From Sordaria brevicollis (lineage: Eukaryota > Ascomycota > Sordariomycetes > Sordariales > Sordariaceae), in contig JAUTDP010000003.1 in NCBI GenBank assembly GCA_033439795.1, positions 2,108,001-2,172,000 on the forward strand: 64,000 nucleotides of DNA, written 5' to 3'. Position 1 is the stretch's first letter; each line of letters begins with the position of its first letter. Of the stretch, positions 24,823 through 35,642 are shown piece by piece. Made by a program: the position numbers and the translations under genes. Under the pieces are notes generated by a model. That model did no database searches, was not told the DNA's origin, and saw only the letters and a program-made list of their open reading frames with translations.

Positions 24823-25797
24823 TGTAGCGGTTGTTCGTCGGATAGGATGTCTGAAGATGGTCAATTGGAGCAACAACAAGAGAAGGAGAGGAAGAGAGAA
24901 GAGAAAACGAGGCTGTAGATGTTAGATGTCCGGCGGTTGTCCCTTCCTTATCAGTTGTAAGTTGTAACGGAAGGTGGGGTAGATCGGCCATGACGTCCAC
25001 GCAAACGTGGGGTAGCTCTCGGCAGCATCCTGCAGTGGGGCTCCGGCTCGCTGGACCGAATCTCGGGCCCCCTGTATTTCAGGGGACCTCCGTAGGAACC
25101 GGCGGGTCGCCCGGATCGTCCCGTAACTTCCACAAGACTTCATCCTTCCGATTCCTTCGTCGCGTGCCCCGAATTCCGGTGAATCCTCCCGCAGCATCCG
25201 TACTCGCGACACCTGAAACAACATCTCGAAGACGAACGTCCAAACCGAAGATCATCCCCGTGTTCGAAACTTGGGTGTTATCGGCGTCTCCGCCAAGGCT
25301 GTCATCACCATCGGCCGGAGCCGCGCGAGCTGAAAAGAGGCGAAGAGCGAGCCCAGCAACGGTGCTAGAAGAAGGGAGCAACCGCCCGAGAAAGATCGCG
25401 TGTCTCCCCGAACGAACAATCAGGGGAAAAGGGGGAAATTTTTCGGTGGCTATGGGAACTGCCGAATAGGCAGTCACTGTGTCCATCGCGAGTCAACAAA
25501 GCAAGTAAACAGAGGGATGCTTGGTAAATGCTAATCTTTAGTTTCTCTTTCTTCTCTTTTTATGTAACCTTCCGCATGAAAAAAGGCGCTCTTGAAAGCA
25601 CAATATCCTCCCAAATCCGGTAGATACGCTCAAGTTTTGTATAGTGAATAACATGGTGCCAACAGGTAACTCAGACAACCGCCGTTGACTCGTACCATTA
25701 TGCCGTGGCTTGTACATATCGCAACTACCGGCACAGCCTGCCCTTCTGTGCTCGATGCCCGTCCGATCCGTATCTTCGTGACTCGTACAATGCGGGT
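24823..25797. other. Intergenic, no supported gene
   Basis: It holds the upstream region of the OHCU decarboxylase gene and the 3' flank of the next minus-strand gene. A + strand frame at 24990-25469 (about 159 codons) overlaps a minus frame of similar length; neither has recognisable motifs. Confidence 0.55.
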
Positions 25798-27030
25798 TCA
25801 ACACCTAGCTCCCCAAGGAATGCCATCCAGATCGTCCAGACCCAATTCCTGCTGTTCCGCGGGCGTATCGTCGAGCACCCCGGTGTCCTCTTCGTCGTCG
25901 AGATCCTCTTCGCCGCCGCCGCCAAACAACACTCCAAAGTCAGCGTATACCTCGTGGCCCTCTTCCTCGTCTTCGCCTTCGTAGCGACTCTCGTGGGCTG
26001 AGGTAGGAAACGCGACGTCCTCGTCGTCGAGGTCGTCTTCAATGGGCCGTAGATCAGGAGAGCGCTGCGGGCGAAGACGTGGGCTCGGGGAGAGGCGATG
26101 TGGTGTCGGTGCTGATGGTCCTGGGCTCGCGATGGTGGTGGTGGTGGTGTGTATCACTGGCGGCGGGAATCCTGTTACTGGTCCTGACGGAGGCCGCGAA
26201 CGTGTTCCAGATCTCTGCATGGGCACGCCTCCAGTAATTTCTCCCGCTGCTGGTTGACTTCCTCCTCCTCCTCCTCGCCCAGCTTCCTGCGCCTGAGCCT
26301 GCGCGGCTTGCTGTGCAGCCTGTGCCCTTGCCAGATTCTCCCCCAACATCCGCATCCGAAACCGATTCATAACCGCCATTTTTCTCAACATCGCCGCATT
26401 TCCGTTCCCTCCCATTCCAAGTCCCCAACCTGCCATAGCCATCCTCCTGTTCGCTGCCGCTGCTATACTCCTCAATCTCTTGTCGCCTTTCAGAATCGAT
26501 TCGCGGTTCAGGATGTGCGTAGCCGGCAGTGAGAAGGGTTGCGAAAGGCGGGAGGTGACAAAGTTAAGACGAAGCCGCCGCTTCTTGCAGGGAAGAGGAG
26601 AGGTATTGTGGCCATCTACGTCTGTTGACGGCCGAGCGCGTTTGAGGCTGGGCCTGGGAGGTACCTCAACTTCCTGTATAGGGGCGAGAGGAAAGGTGAG
26701 AATAGGTGACGTGGTTGGTGTGAGAATGGTTAAGGCCCATGGTGAAGCCGTCGGCGGTAGTTCGACGGGTTCTGGGGAAACTGTTGAAACACTGGCACTG
26801 CTGGTCTCCGGCTCCTCTTCCTGGACCTCTTCGACAACGAGAGTTGGCCGCGCCTTGCTCTTACTCCCCTCCACTCCTGCAAACCGCTCCGTGAATGCGT
26901 TCGAAATAAGCGCTGCTCCTTCACCCCAGCCGTAACGGCTTGAGCGTACATCGTGGTAGTGCCATGGTCCGTATTGCTGCGCAAAAGACGATCGAGGCGG
27001 TTCTATCGAGGATTCGACTTGGATCCCCAT
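25798..27030 (-). CDS. Conserved-looking hypothetical protein, probably nuclear
   Basis: An uninterrupted 410-codon frame starts at an ATG (MGIQVESS). I do not recognise a named domain. The most protein-like block is residues about 148-178 (CKKRRLRLNFVTSRLSQPF, then ATHILNRES), preceded by a basic KRARPS. Together these look like a nuclear localisation region and a conserved core. Residues about 185-245 are rich in Arg/Met/Ala, followed by a Gln/Ala run and a long Ser/Pro/Gly linker. The C-terminal 80 residues are very acidic (EGEDEEEGHEVYADFG, EEDLDDEED) and end DDLDGIPWGARC. This layout suits a chromatin- or transcription-related protein, but that is inference. No intron signals interrupt it. 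Confidence 0.75.
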   Translation of the reverse strand: MGIQVESSIEPPRSSFAQQYGPWHYHDVRSSRYGWGEGAALISNAFTERFAGVEGSKSKARPTLVVEEVQEEEPETSSASVSTVSPEPVELPPTASPWALTILTPTTSPILTFPLAPIQEVEVPPRPSLKRARPSTDVDGHNTSPLPCKKRRLRLNFVTSRLSQPFSLPATHILNRESILKGDKRLRSIAAAANRRMAMAGWGLGMGGNGNAAMLRKMAVMNRFRMRMLGENLARAQAAQQAAQAQAQEAGRGGGGGSQPAAGEITGGVPMQRSGTRSRPPSGPVTGFPPPVIHTTTTTIASPGPSAPTPHRLSPSPRLRPQRSPDLRPIEDDLDDEDVAFPTSAHESRYEGEDEEEGHEVYADFGVLFGGGGEEDLDDEEDTGVLDDTPAEQQELGLDDLDGIPWGARC

Positions 27031-28173
27031 CGCGTCGATCGGCGCGTGATCTCGGGTGTGCCTCTGTCCACCCCTTTCCTGCGCTCGCTGATTTGCTCAG
27101 TCACTAACAAGCTGAGAAACTGATCCTGTAACTCTTTCTGTTTTCCAACTGAATGCGCAGCCTGCAACCCACGTCCAGACCTTCACTTCCACGGTAGTGT
27201 TCGATGTTGTTAATGTTCCATTTTGGCTTTTCTAGCTCTGTTACGTTCAGGGTTTCGGTTTTGTGAGAAAGGTCGGTTGTCTTCGGGTATTGAGGTATTC
27301 GGATGGAAGTAATGTCGGAGATGTATGAAGCTTCATCACCGACGAAACGAACAAAAGACAGACCGAAGGTAATAAGCCGAGAAGTGTTTGTTCCAGAACG
27401 AAAAGATGTTCGATTTATGAACCGAGATGACAGATGATCGATGAGGCAAACTCAAGGTTCAGAGGCTGAAAAGCTTGTGACGAGAAAGATGGTGTGTGTG
27501 TATGCCAGCCAGATTCTCGGAAGGGTCCGAAGTGGATATGTATATGCTTGGTTGAGGTTCCCTTGAGGCGAATGATCAGAGGTACAACAATGACACAAGT
27601 TCCAATGGTCTCACTCCGTCCAATGTTCCGTCGCAGGAGTACAAGTAGTAGTAGCCGCAGTACAACAAAATGCGCAAGTGGCGTCTTGGAGCAACTTAAG
27701 TCGTTGAGAAAGGGGGGAGGGAAAGGAGGTCTGGGAGGGGAGGAATAAGAAAGTATTCGACGACAAGTTGAGAAAGAGTTCGCAAAAAATGGCCGAAATC
27801 GAAAGATGATTGGACCACACCGGGGTTGCTCAGGTGCTCAGGTGACGGGAAAGCTCTGTATGGGTCTACTGTATACAGTTTGCCTGTGTAGCTTCTCAGG
27901 TAGGAGAGAAAACGGTATGGTATGGTTCAAGAGAGGGAGGGGTAGCACTCGAATGATGAGGCGACCAGGTTATGGACAAGAGGGGAGGAGCTGTGACCCA
28001 GCACAATGGGACTGGAAAGATGAAATTCCACCAAGCTGGAATCAACAACTGATCATGAAGACAACCAAGACCGCAAAATACTTCCAGTTGATGGGAATGG
28101 AGGAGTCTTGATCAATTGCGACGACGGCGTGACCATTGTCAATCTAGGGCGGTGAAGCTAGCAACAGCAACCA
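27031..28173. other. Intergenic, no supported gene
   Basis: Upstream region of the minus-strand hypothetical gene, up to the left end of the transposon. Short frames at 27494-27748 and 27806-28111 have no family content. CT-rich patches lie on the minus strand near 27610-27780. Confidence 0.55.
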
Positions 28174-28229
28174 CTGTGTGTTGAAATCGAGGTGTCAGTC
28201 CCCACTTTGCACGGGCACCCCCCTTTACA
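28174..28229 (+). repeat. Left terminal inverted repeat, 56 bp
   Basis: It starts CTGTGTGTTGAAATCGAGGT and ends CACCCCCCTTTACA. It matches the reverse complement of 32574-32629 at 55 of 56 positions; the single difference is the T at 28187, an A in the other copy. Confidence 0.97.
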
Positions 28230-28350
28230 CAACACCACATCAAAACAGACATCGTGAATCGTAAAAGTTGAATATCTCCGCGGTTTTACTGCCAAATCTG
28301 CTGGTTTTGGTCGGATTTTGAAGCTCTCGCGATGTATAATCGGTATAGCC

Positions 28351-29472
28351 ATGAGAACACGCAGTAATAAGAGGCAGCGCCAAAGTATCTACATGATGCT
28401 GACGGCTGGCGAGCATCCACGTCAAATCGCGCAATCCGTTGGCATGAGCGAGCGCCAAATCTGGAGGTTAAAACGAAACTTCGATACCACCGGCAAATTA
28501 TACCCCCAGAGTAACTCGAAATATAACGCAATAATATTGACGCCAGCGGTCATGGAGGTGAGCAATGGCTGTAGACTTTGAGTACCCTGGTATGGTATCT
28601 AACTGTTGGTCGTACAGGAAGTTCTCGAGCTCCTTCGCCACAAGCCCGATTTATACCTCGATGAGATACAGTACTATCTGGCCACTGAAATGGACATACA
28701 TGTATCAACGAGCGCCATATCAAAGCAATTGAAGGCTTCTGAATGGACCAACAAGAGGATGGCGCACAAGGCTTCCCAGCGCAGCGAGCCATTGCGGTTA
28801 GACTGGTTGAGGAAGGTTTCCACGTTTTCAGCAGAGATGTACGTGTTCTGTGACGAGTCTGGTGTTGATAAGAGGGACGGTGCTCGTCGTACTGGATGGG
28901 CACCAAAGGGTATGGCACCAGTTGCAGAGAGTGCGCTCACCAGGGGGAAACGGTTCCATCTATTGCCAGCAATAACTGTGGATGGCCTCATCGACGTGTT
29001 GTGTTATAAGGGAGCAACAGATACGACCGGTTTTATTGCTTGGTTGGAGGAGGAGGTGTTGCCTAAGATGAACCCGTTCCCTGGTCGTTATAGTATATTG
29101 GTGATGGATAACGCATCATGGCACAAGGACCCCGCCATCAAGACCGCATGCGACAACAGAGGTGTGCTGTTATGGTTCTTGCCGCCATATTCACCAGACT
29201 TCAACCCCATCGAGGCATACTTCAGTGATGTGAAGGCCTGTATACGACGGCAATACCAACACGCTGGCGGTGATACGCTGAGCAATGAAGAGTTTAAGGC
29301 GTTCTTGGAGGGGGTTGCGAGGGAGGTAGGGCAGCGGGTCGATGCCATACGCGGGCACTACCGCCAGGCAAACGTGCCATTCCGTGACGACGTCGATAAC
29401 CGTGAAAAAGACTACGTTGCGTTGTATGGGGACCAGCTGCACGAGTTGACAACGACGGGAACAGTCGCATAA
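28351..29472 (+). CDS. Tc1/mariner-type (IS630 superfamily) DDE transposase, intact
   Basis: It cuts and pastes the element by binding the inverted repeats. Two exons (28351-28557, 28618-29472) are joined over a 60-base intron with GTGAGC donor, CTAAC branch site and TACAG acceptor; without splicing the frame stops at 28581. The product is 353 aa, full length for the family. An N-terminal helix-turn-helix (EHPRQIAQSVGMSERQIWRL) is followed by a second one near residues 85-110. The catalytic triad is Asp148 (VFCDESGVD), Asp233 (LVMDNASWH) and Glu268 (PPYSPDFNPIEAYF), with 34 residues between the last two (DD34E). The start chosen is the first ATG in frame; an out-of-frame ATG lies 19 bases upstream. 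Nothing in the frame is broken, so it may be active. Confidence 0.95.
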
Positions 29473-29674
29473 GGATGTTGTTTTGTATGGTAGATGTACT
29501 GTTTTGAACATGCTCAAAGTCGACCGTTGTCGAGTTACGAAAAAAAAAACCCGCAAGGTGTAAGATGTACCAGACGTGCCAAAAGTGCCAAATCTGCCAT
29601 CAGAAGTGTAAAAGTATTATTATCTGTAATAATAGATCGAAGTGTAGAATCCCCCTCTTGTGTAAAAAAATCCC
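29473..29674. other. Spacer between convergent transposon genes
   Basis: These 202 bases separate the two stop codons. The spacer is A-rich near 29540 and probably holds both polyadenylation sites. No motif recognised. Confidence 0.6.
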
Positions 29675-32466
29675 TCAAAGCTCGTCATCATCATCAGCCT
29701 CAGTCGCAGTCTCGTCGTCGTCGTAGTCGGTACGCGGGCCATCATCCGGATTGGTCTCCTCATCATCGTTGATGAAGCTGGTATAGATGGTGTCGTCGTC
29801 ATCTTCTTGTTCTTGATCGTCGTTCTGTTCGATGGGGGGTGGGCCGCGGTGGTTATGAACGTCTTGCCAAAGCGAGTCTTGGGGGATGGACGAGTCTGGT
29901 GAACACGGCTGTTAGCAAATGCTATAGATCAAAAAAACGGATGGGGTTTACCTTGTGATAATAACTTGGGATCTATGGTTTCGGGTGGCGGGGGTGCTGG
30001 AGCCTGTTGCTTGGGAGCTGGTGCCGCCTGCGGTGGTGGTGGTGGTGGTGGTGGTGGTGACGACGACCGCTGTATATAATCCCTCTCGAGATGGAGAAAT
30101 TCTTTGATCCCTTTCTTGATTACCATATAGATACCCTCATCAACTCCATGAGCAAGATACCACTGCTTGGGGAGGTCGCGCGCGTGGTGGAGGGAGAGCC
30201 GACCGGATATGAGGGATTTTTGGATACTGAACAGCGCGTCACGCAAACCCTGGTTTTCGTTGGTTCTGGGCGCGTGTCGAAATATCAACTGCTTCATGAA
30301 GTCGGTGACAAGGGACTCTGATGGTTTGTTTGGCGGTGATGAGGGTGGAGGGGAGGAGGGTAGAGGGTCGTTGTCACCAACTCGACTGCTGCCAGCGCGG
30401 GAGCTGGTCGCGGTCGCGGTGGGCAAGGTAGGTAAGGTAGGCTCAGCTACCATACCCATATTGCCCATATTACCCATACCCATATTGCTAACGTCAGTGA
30501 AGGTTATAGGGGCCGTAGCTGGCAGCGTGTTACCATTGTTACTACCCTGGTGACCGTTCTGGAGACTGATGTTGAAAACTTGGGGCATGGGCATATATCC
30601 CACCCCACCGCCACCGCGCTTCGACCCCGGTGCGCCATATGGCAGAAACTGTTGAAATGGCTGTAGATTCGACTGCTGAATCATTTGCGTGCCGGAGGAT
30701 GAGGAGGAGGACTCGTGTTTAGAGTCGAACCAACGCCCTGTGATGGAGGCTGGAGGCTGGTTTGTGGTGGCGCGCTTGTGAGCAATGGCGTGTGCCCAGT
30801 CGATGAGGTCTCTTGGGGTTAATGGGTAGTGGTGTTTTGAGTTGGGAAAAAGAAAACACCAGTGATACTCGTTGCCTTTGCGGTAGTTTTTACACTCGCG
30901 ACCCTTATCACATCCCCATGCCTTGCCCAGATCTTCATATATTAGAGTAACCCGTTCTTTGCCCTGGCGTGCCTCCTCACGATCGCGTGCGCGGCGCGCC
31001 ATGAGCTCCTCCACCATCGAGTTGGTCGTGGTCTTCTTCTTGTTCGATTTGACGGATTGTTTGGAAGTGCTGGCAGGTGCGGTCGACTGTCTGGAGCTAC
31101 TGACAGGAGTGCTGGAGCCGGCGATGGTGGGCGTGGCAGGTGTAGAGGACTGGCGCAAGGAGGAGAGTTGGCGAGGTTGTGACTGCGACCGTGACTGTGA
31201 CTGCGCGAGCTTTTCAGTAAAAGAGGTGACTCTAGAAGGTGTTGGTGTGCCCATAACAGAAACAGTGCTTTGCCGCTGCTGGAATCCCCCAGTTATACGA
31301 AGGTGGGCAGTAACCGTGATAAAATACCGCTCAGCGGGCTCCTCAAGCAGGCTGCGCAGCACTCTGGCGGTATCACAAAACCCAAACGGTGTAACTGGGT
31401 CATCCTTCTTAGGCAAAACGCGTAGTTGGAATAGCGTCGTGCCTTTCCTGTTCCTGGCTGTCTCCAGTATACCAGCCGACCAGTCTGCGTATTGTACAGA
31501 GATGGTGGGATCCATACCCAAGAGCTCGCACTCGTTGCGGGCAGCATCCATGATACCATTCTCGACCTCTCGCACTCGACCCAACAGAGTGAGGCCAAGG
31601 GTACCAGAATCGTCATCGGCATTGACGGTGCCATCAGGATCTCTCTCGACGGGGACCCGGTCGTTCGAAACGAGGGTAGGCAGTTTGCCAGGCTTGACCG
31701 ACAGGCGGTTGAATTGTATATCCGCCACCCACTGAGCATTGTATGTGAATAGGATATTCAGAAAATCTGGAATCGGCGGCGGCGCTGGGGGAACCGAGGC
31801 TGACTTGCGCGATTTTCTGGCAACACGAGGGGACCGAGGAGAGGGCGCGGCGCGAGGTGTCACCTTGATGATCTCGACCTCGTCTTGTTGATCTTCTTGT
31901 TGGTCTTCTTGCTGTTCATCGTGGTCCTCCTCCTCTGTTATGCCGTTGGCCGTGCTTGCGCTTGCGTTGGAGGCTGATCGAGGACGACGAGGTTGAGGTC
32001 GAGGAGGGGGGGCGGTCGAAGAGGAGGGAGCGGGTGCCTTGAGCTTGACCTTCAAGCTAGATGTGGTACGCTGGGTAGGCTGCTTGCCAGCAGTAGTGCT
32101 CCTCTTCAATTTGACGGTCGTTTTTTTATTCTTGTTATTATTCTTGAGAACAATGCGGGGGGCTCGAGTAGGCGCTGGTCTTCCTGGGGTCCTCTCGTCA
32201 TCCCCATCCCCGTCCCCATCGTCTCGCTCCTGTTCTCCTCCGCTTTCAAACTCGGCATTGATCTCTCTTAAGCGGGCGCTGGGCTGTGACAGCCGCCTCG
32301 AACGTCGGCGGTTGTCATCGTTGTTGTCGTTGTCGTCGGCGGCGCGTTTTTTGGGAGGCATGGCGGGAGCGGGGGCAGCGGTGCCAGGTGCAAAGCGGAC
32401 TCTGAATGGACTAGCGGGTTGACTGGGATCCCTCAGTATTGATCTTGAACGACGCGGGGTATCCAT
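29675..32466 (-). CDS. Accessory protein of the transposon, unknown function, candidate zinc-binding
   Basis: Two exons (32466-29952 and 29895-29675) are separated by a 56-base intron (GTAAAC donor, GCTAAC branch site, CACCAG acceptor). Splicing replaces a six-residue read-through end with a 73-residue acidic tail ending EADDDDEL; the product is 911 aa. Residues 1-230 are basic and low in complexity, with several SPR/TPR motifs and an acidic patch at 178-198. Residues about 233-395 look folded (PDFLNILFTYNAQWVADIQF through YFITVTAHLRITGG). A Ser/Thr/Gln linker follows. Residues 505-560 hold Cys519, Cys525, His535, Cys537, His545, His546 in GCDKGRECKN...EYHWCFLF, a possible zinc site. Residues about 720-800 are helical (TDFMKQLIF, GIKEFLHLERDYI), then a run of ten prolines. 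I know no matching family. A DNA-binding or regulatory partner of the transposase is a guess. Confidence 0.85.
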
Positions 32467-32573
32467 ACGAGCTCAGAGCAGTAATCAGAATGTAAATACC
32501 CTCAGATTTGGTGATAATATGGGAGTTCGAAGGTTTGGGGTTGTCACGTATGAACAGATTTTACGTGTGTGTC

Positions 32574-32629
32574 TGTAAAGGGGGGTGCCCGTGCAAAGTG
32601 GGGACTGACACCTCGTTTTCAACACACAG
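32574..32629 (-). repeat. Right terminal inverted repeat, 56 bp
   Basis: Reverse complement of the left repeat with one mismatch. It begins inside at TGTAAAGGGGGGTGCC and ends CAACACACAG. It lies about 107 bases from the start codon of the accessory gene, so that gene's promoter is largely within the element end. Confidence 0.97.
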
Positions 32630-35600
32630 CAGCCCTAGCTAGCAATCGTGCACCACGAGGAAAGAGACACGAGAGGGTAGCACGACATGGGCACCACGAT
32701 GGGAAGGGAAAAAAAAAAGCTGGGGGAAGAGCCGGGGTGCAGAGAGGTGCAGTTGAAGTTTTTCGGTGGTGGTGGTACAGCCAAGAGGTTAGAGGTCAGC
32801 TACCACTAACAGCTGGGTATGAGCCTTTGCGAGCTGAATGGTTAGTGTGATGATGGTCGGGGCTAGAGCCGAGATGGAAAAGACTTCGGCGTCGGGACGA
32901 GTCTATCTCTTTTCTAGTATAAGCGATAGGCGGAGAGTACCGAGAGACTCTGATTGGTGCGTATAAAGCTGTCGTCGGAAAGGGGACGGGCTGGATGACG
33001 GGAAAGGGAAAAAAATCAATGAGAAAGCAGCGACTGGCTGTCTTCGCTGAATGGCGTCGCAGTGTGGTCAGGAGGGCAACACAAGTGAAATGACCCTTGC
33101 GCAGTCAGCAAAAGTGTGATGCAGATGCCACGGCCGGGGTTTCTGGAGCTGTGGAAGAACTGGAAGAGACGTCGCGGTCAATGTCACCCAAAAGTCTGGG
33201 GTAATTACCAGGGCTAGCGGAGTTTGTGTGGTGTTGTACCTGGACTCAAGACACTCCGTTTGCTTTTTGTCTTTCGAGGTCAGCTCGGTTTCTGAGGTTT
33301 CACTTGTTCGTTCTGCTGATGATTCTCCAGTTCCTCAAAGAGACACTTCGTCCTATCAGTAACCAAGCTGCCAAGTGCCAAGATCCTCCTTCAATTGTCC
33401 TCCTGAGGAGTTGTCCGAGGTCGTTCAACATGTCGTCTCATACAACACATTGCATCGTGCTACACCAGGACGAAGCTCAGCTTACCTCCAAGTACAAGTT
33501 GAATTCGCACTCCTCAGCTTTGGGTAGAGGTTGGCGAGAGAATGAAGGAGTATCGACCCAAACTTTGATCACGCGGCCCCAACATTGGCTGATTCCCCCT
33601 TCCTCAGTGCCCAAATCGGTACACAACTCGTCGGCGTCGTTGTTCTCATTGGCTTTTGAGGCTTCAACTTTAACTGACCATTCACTGTGAAGAATGCTTA
33701 ATTCGTGTAGCATGCAGAATCCACCAGGGTTTAAGTCTAGGGGATTACGAGCATTAGCTCCAGCGCCGTGTGAAGCTATTTCGCATTGTGAAGATGCCGT
33801 GGTTCTTGCGAGTTCGTGACTCTGTTCGGGGCCCCCTGTCTCAAACGCTCAGTTGCACGAGAGTCGTTCGTGCAACAAACGCTGTTTGTGATAAATGGAC
33901 GTCGGTTTGTGTCGGCTATTGATGCTGTAATAGGTAAGGAGCTCGGCTTTCCAGTTTCGTCTAACTGAGAATGCCCACGTTGGATTCACTTTGTCGTCAC
34001 TCTTTTTCACTTTGCTCTTTCTCCGTTGAGTTCTCGAGCAGATTGCTAAGGAAAGCGCGAGGCATTCGAGGATTCGTCGATGAGCAAAGTCGTTCGATTG
34101 TTGAAGTGAACAAGCAGCAGGGTGGAAAGAACGACCATGACACCAAACCTAAGGCCGCTCATGCCCAGCCGCGGAATCTGCTCCGTTCCTGCCATCTGAT
34201 GCTTGAAGCGAGCAAAAGAGCGCTCCTTCCGTTTCCACGGTTGCATCCAAGTTGGACCCTTCCCATAATGTTCGGATATCCTCCACTTTCCGATAACTCG
34301 TTGTCTTTCAACTGGCAAGTCTTCTCATGACGGGAGACGGGATAATTTCATGTCATTATGAAATGGCAAATTCGATCTTCGCAGAGAACCCGTACTTCTC
34401 TCTCTCTCCTTTGACATCGCGAACCCTATCGTATCGAGGCTGATGAAACACCATCAGGCATCAGCAGCATCAGCCCCAATTTCTCCCCCATTCGTACCAG
34501 ACTCCTTATTCACTGGGAGCCTGGAAGCTCCCCTCTCATTCTTGTTCCCCCAATACACTCAACACTTTTTCAAGCCTCGGTCTTGCCATCCACCCACCAG
34601 AATGAACCTCAAAAAGCAAAACTTGCGGTTGGTTCGATCGAAACCATGGAACATTCCAAAGGGTCTGTGGCATGCAAGCGAAGGGGGAACATGCAGCGCT
34701 CTTGACCACGTGAAGCCTCCTTGAGATCCCCAAGATGACCGGACCCCCAATAGGTAGACCCAGGCATTGAACTTCGTTTCCAAGATGTCAATGCCCCGGG
34801 GAATGATCCCAGTGGATGAACCATACAAGAACTCGCGACCCCAGAGCTCAAAAACCCCAGCCCCAAGACGACGATCCATGGAACATACAGAACCTCAAGC
34901 TCCCAAGCCCTTGACATCGCCATCACATCTCGCATCTTTCAAGTCTCCCCTTCCCCATCGCCTCATGCAAGCCAACCATACCATTGCCAGTGTCAGATTC
35001 ACCACGTGAGCCATCCCCCAAAACCCCAGACCCCTAAAATCTCTCACCTGGAGGCGAGCCACAGTTTCAATGTGACGGGGGCCCCCGCACATTCAGCTGC
35101 CCAGCTTTCTAAAACGGGAAAGAAGAAATGGGATGGGGGCGTCTGTGCCTCAACGTGGGCGAGAACCATGGGACTGGGCTCTTGGAGACCGCCACTGGAG
35201 ATGGTATCATGTAGAGCAGATATTATTCGCTGGTGGAATGGGAAGCAAGGTGCGCCACTGAGGCAAGTTGCTGTCTTGAAGGGGCACAGCTTCTTGTATG
35301 GGACTTGCGTGTAGTCTAGACGTCGAGATCAGTAAAGGAAAGACATCAGACACAAGTTCTGCGAGACATGGCCTGCACAATGGATGATGGAAGTCAACAC
35401 AATAGAGAAAAATGCAAGTCTTCTGTGAGATTAAGGACATCTCTCTTCAAAGTCGTCTCACTCAATTATCTCCCGTAGGAGTTATCCAAACCAAGTCCAT
35501 AATTCTACGTGAGCATCTATGCCTCTAGACAGATGTCTATCGCTTGCTTGCCGTCCTAAACTCCAAAGCCCAAGCAAATCCCAGATACCAATGCCACTTC

Positions 35601-35642
35601 ACTTTCTCAGTCCTCTTCCACAAAAATCACTCACTCACGCCC
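32630..35642. other. Intergenic, 3 kb, no supported gene
   Basis: Frames on both strands are short (the longest is about 154 codons at 33226-33690) and none carries a known motif or plausible splice-joined domain. The right part is the 3' flank of the thioesterase gene. A TA/CTAG-rich short palindrome lies just outside the transposon end (32635-32642). Confidence 0.55.

Larger units (their letters stand above)
28174..32629. mobile_element. Intact two-gene Tc1/mariner-superfamily DNA transposon, about 4.46 kb
   Basis: The element is bounded by 56-bp inverted repeats and contains two convergent genes: a DD34E transposase (28351-29472, +) and a 911-aa unknown protein (29675-32466, -). Both have one intron, and neither shows stop codons or CpA depletion, unlike every other transposon in the window. 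Typical Tc1/mariner elements are 1.2-2.5 kb with one gene, so the second gene doubles the size. A TA target duplication is expected for the family. The nearest TA pairs are at 28159-28160 and 32636-32637, some bases outside the matching repeats, so the exact ends remain open. Confidence 0.9.
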
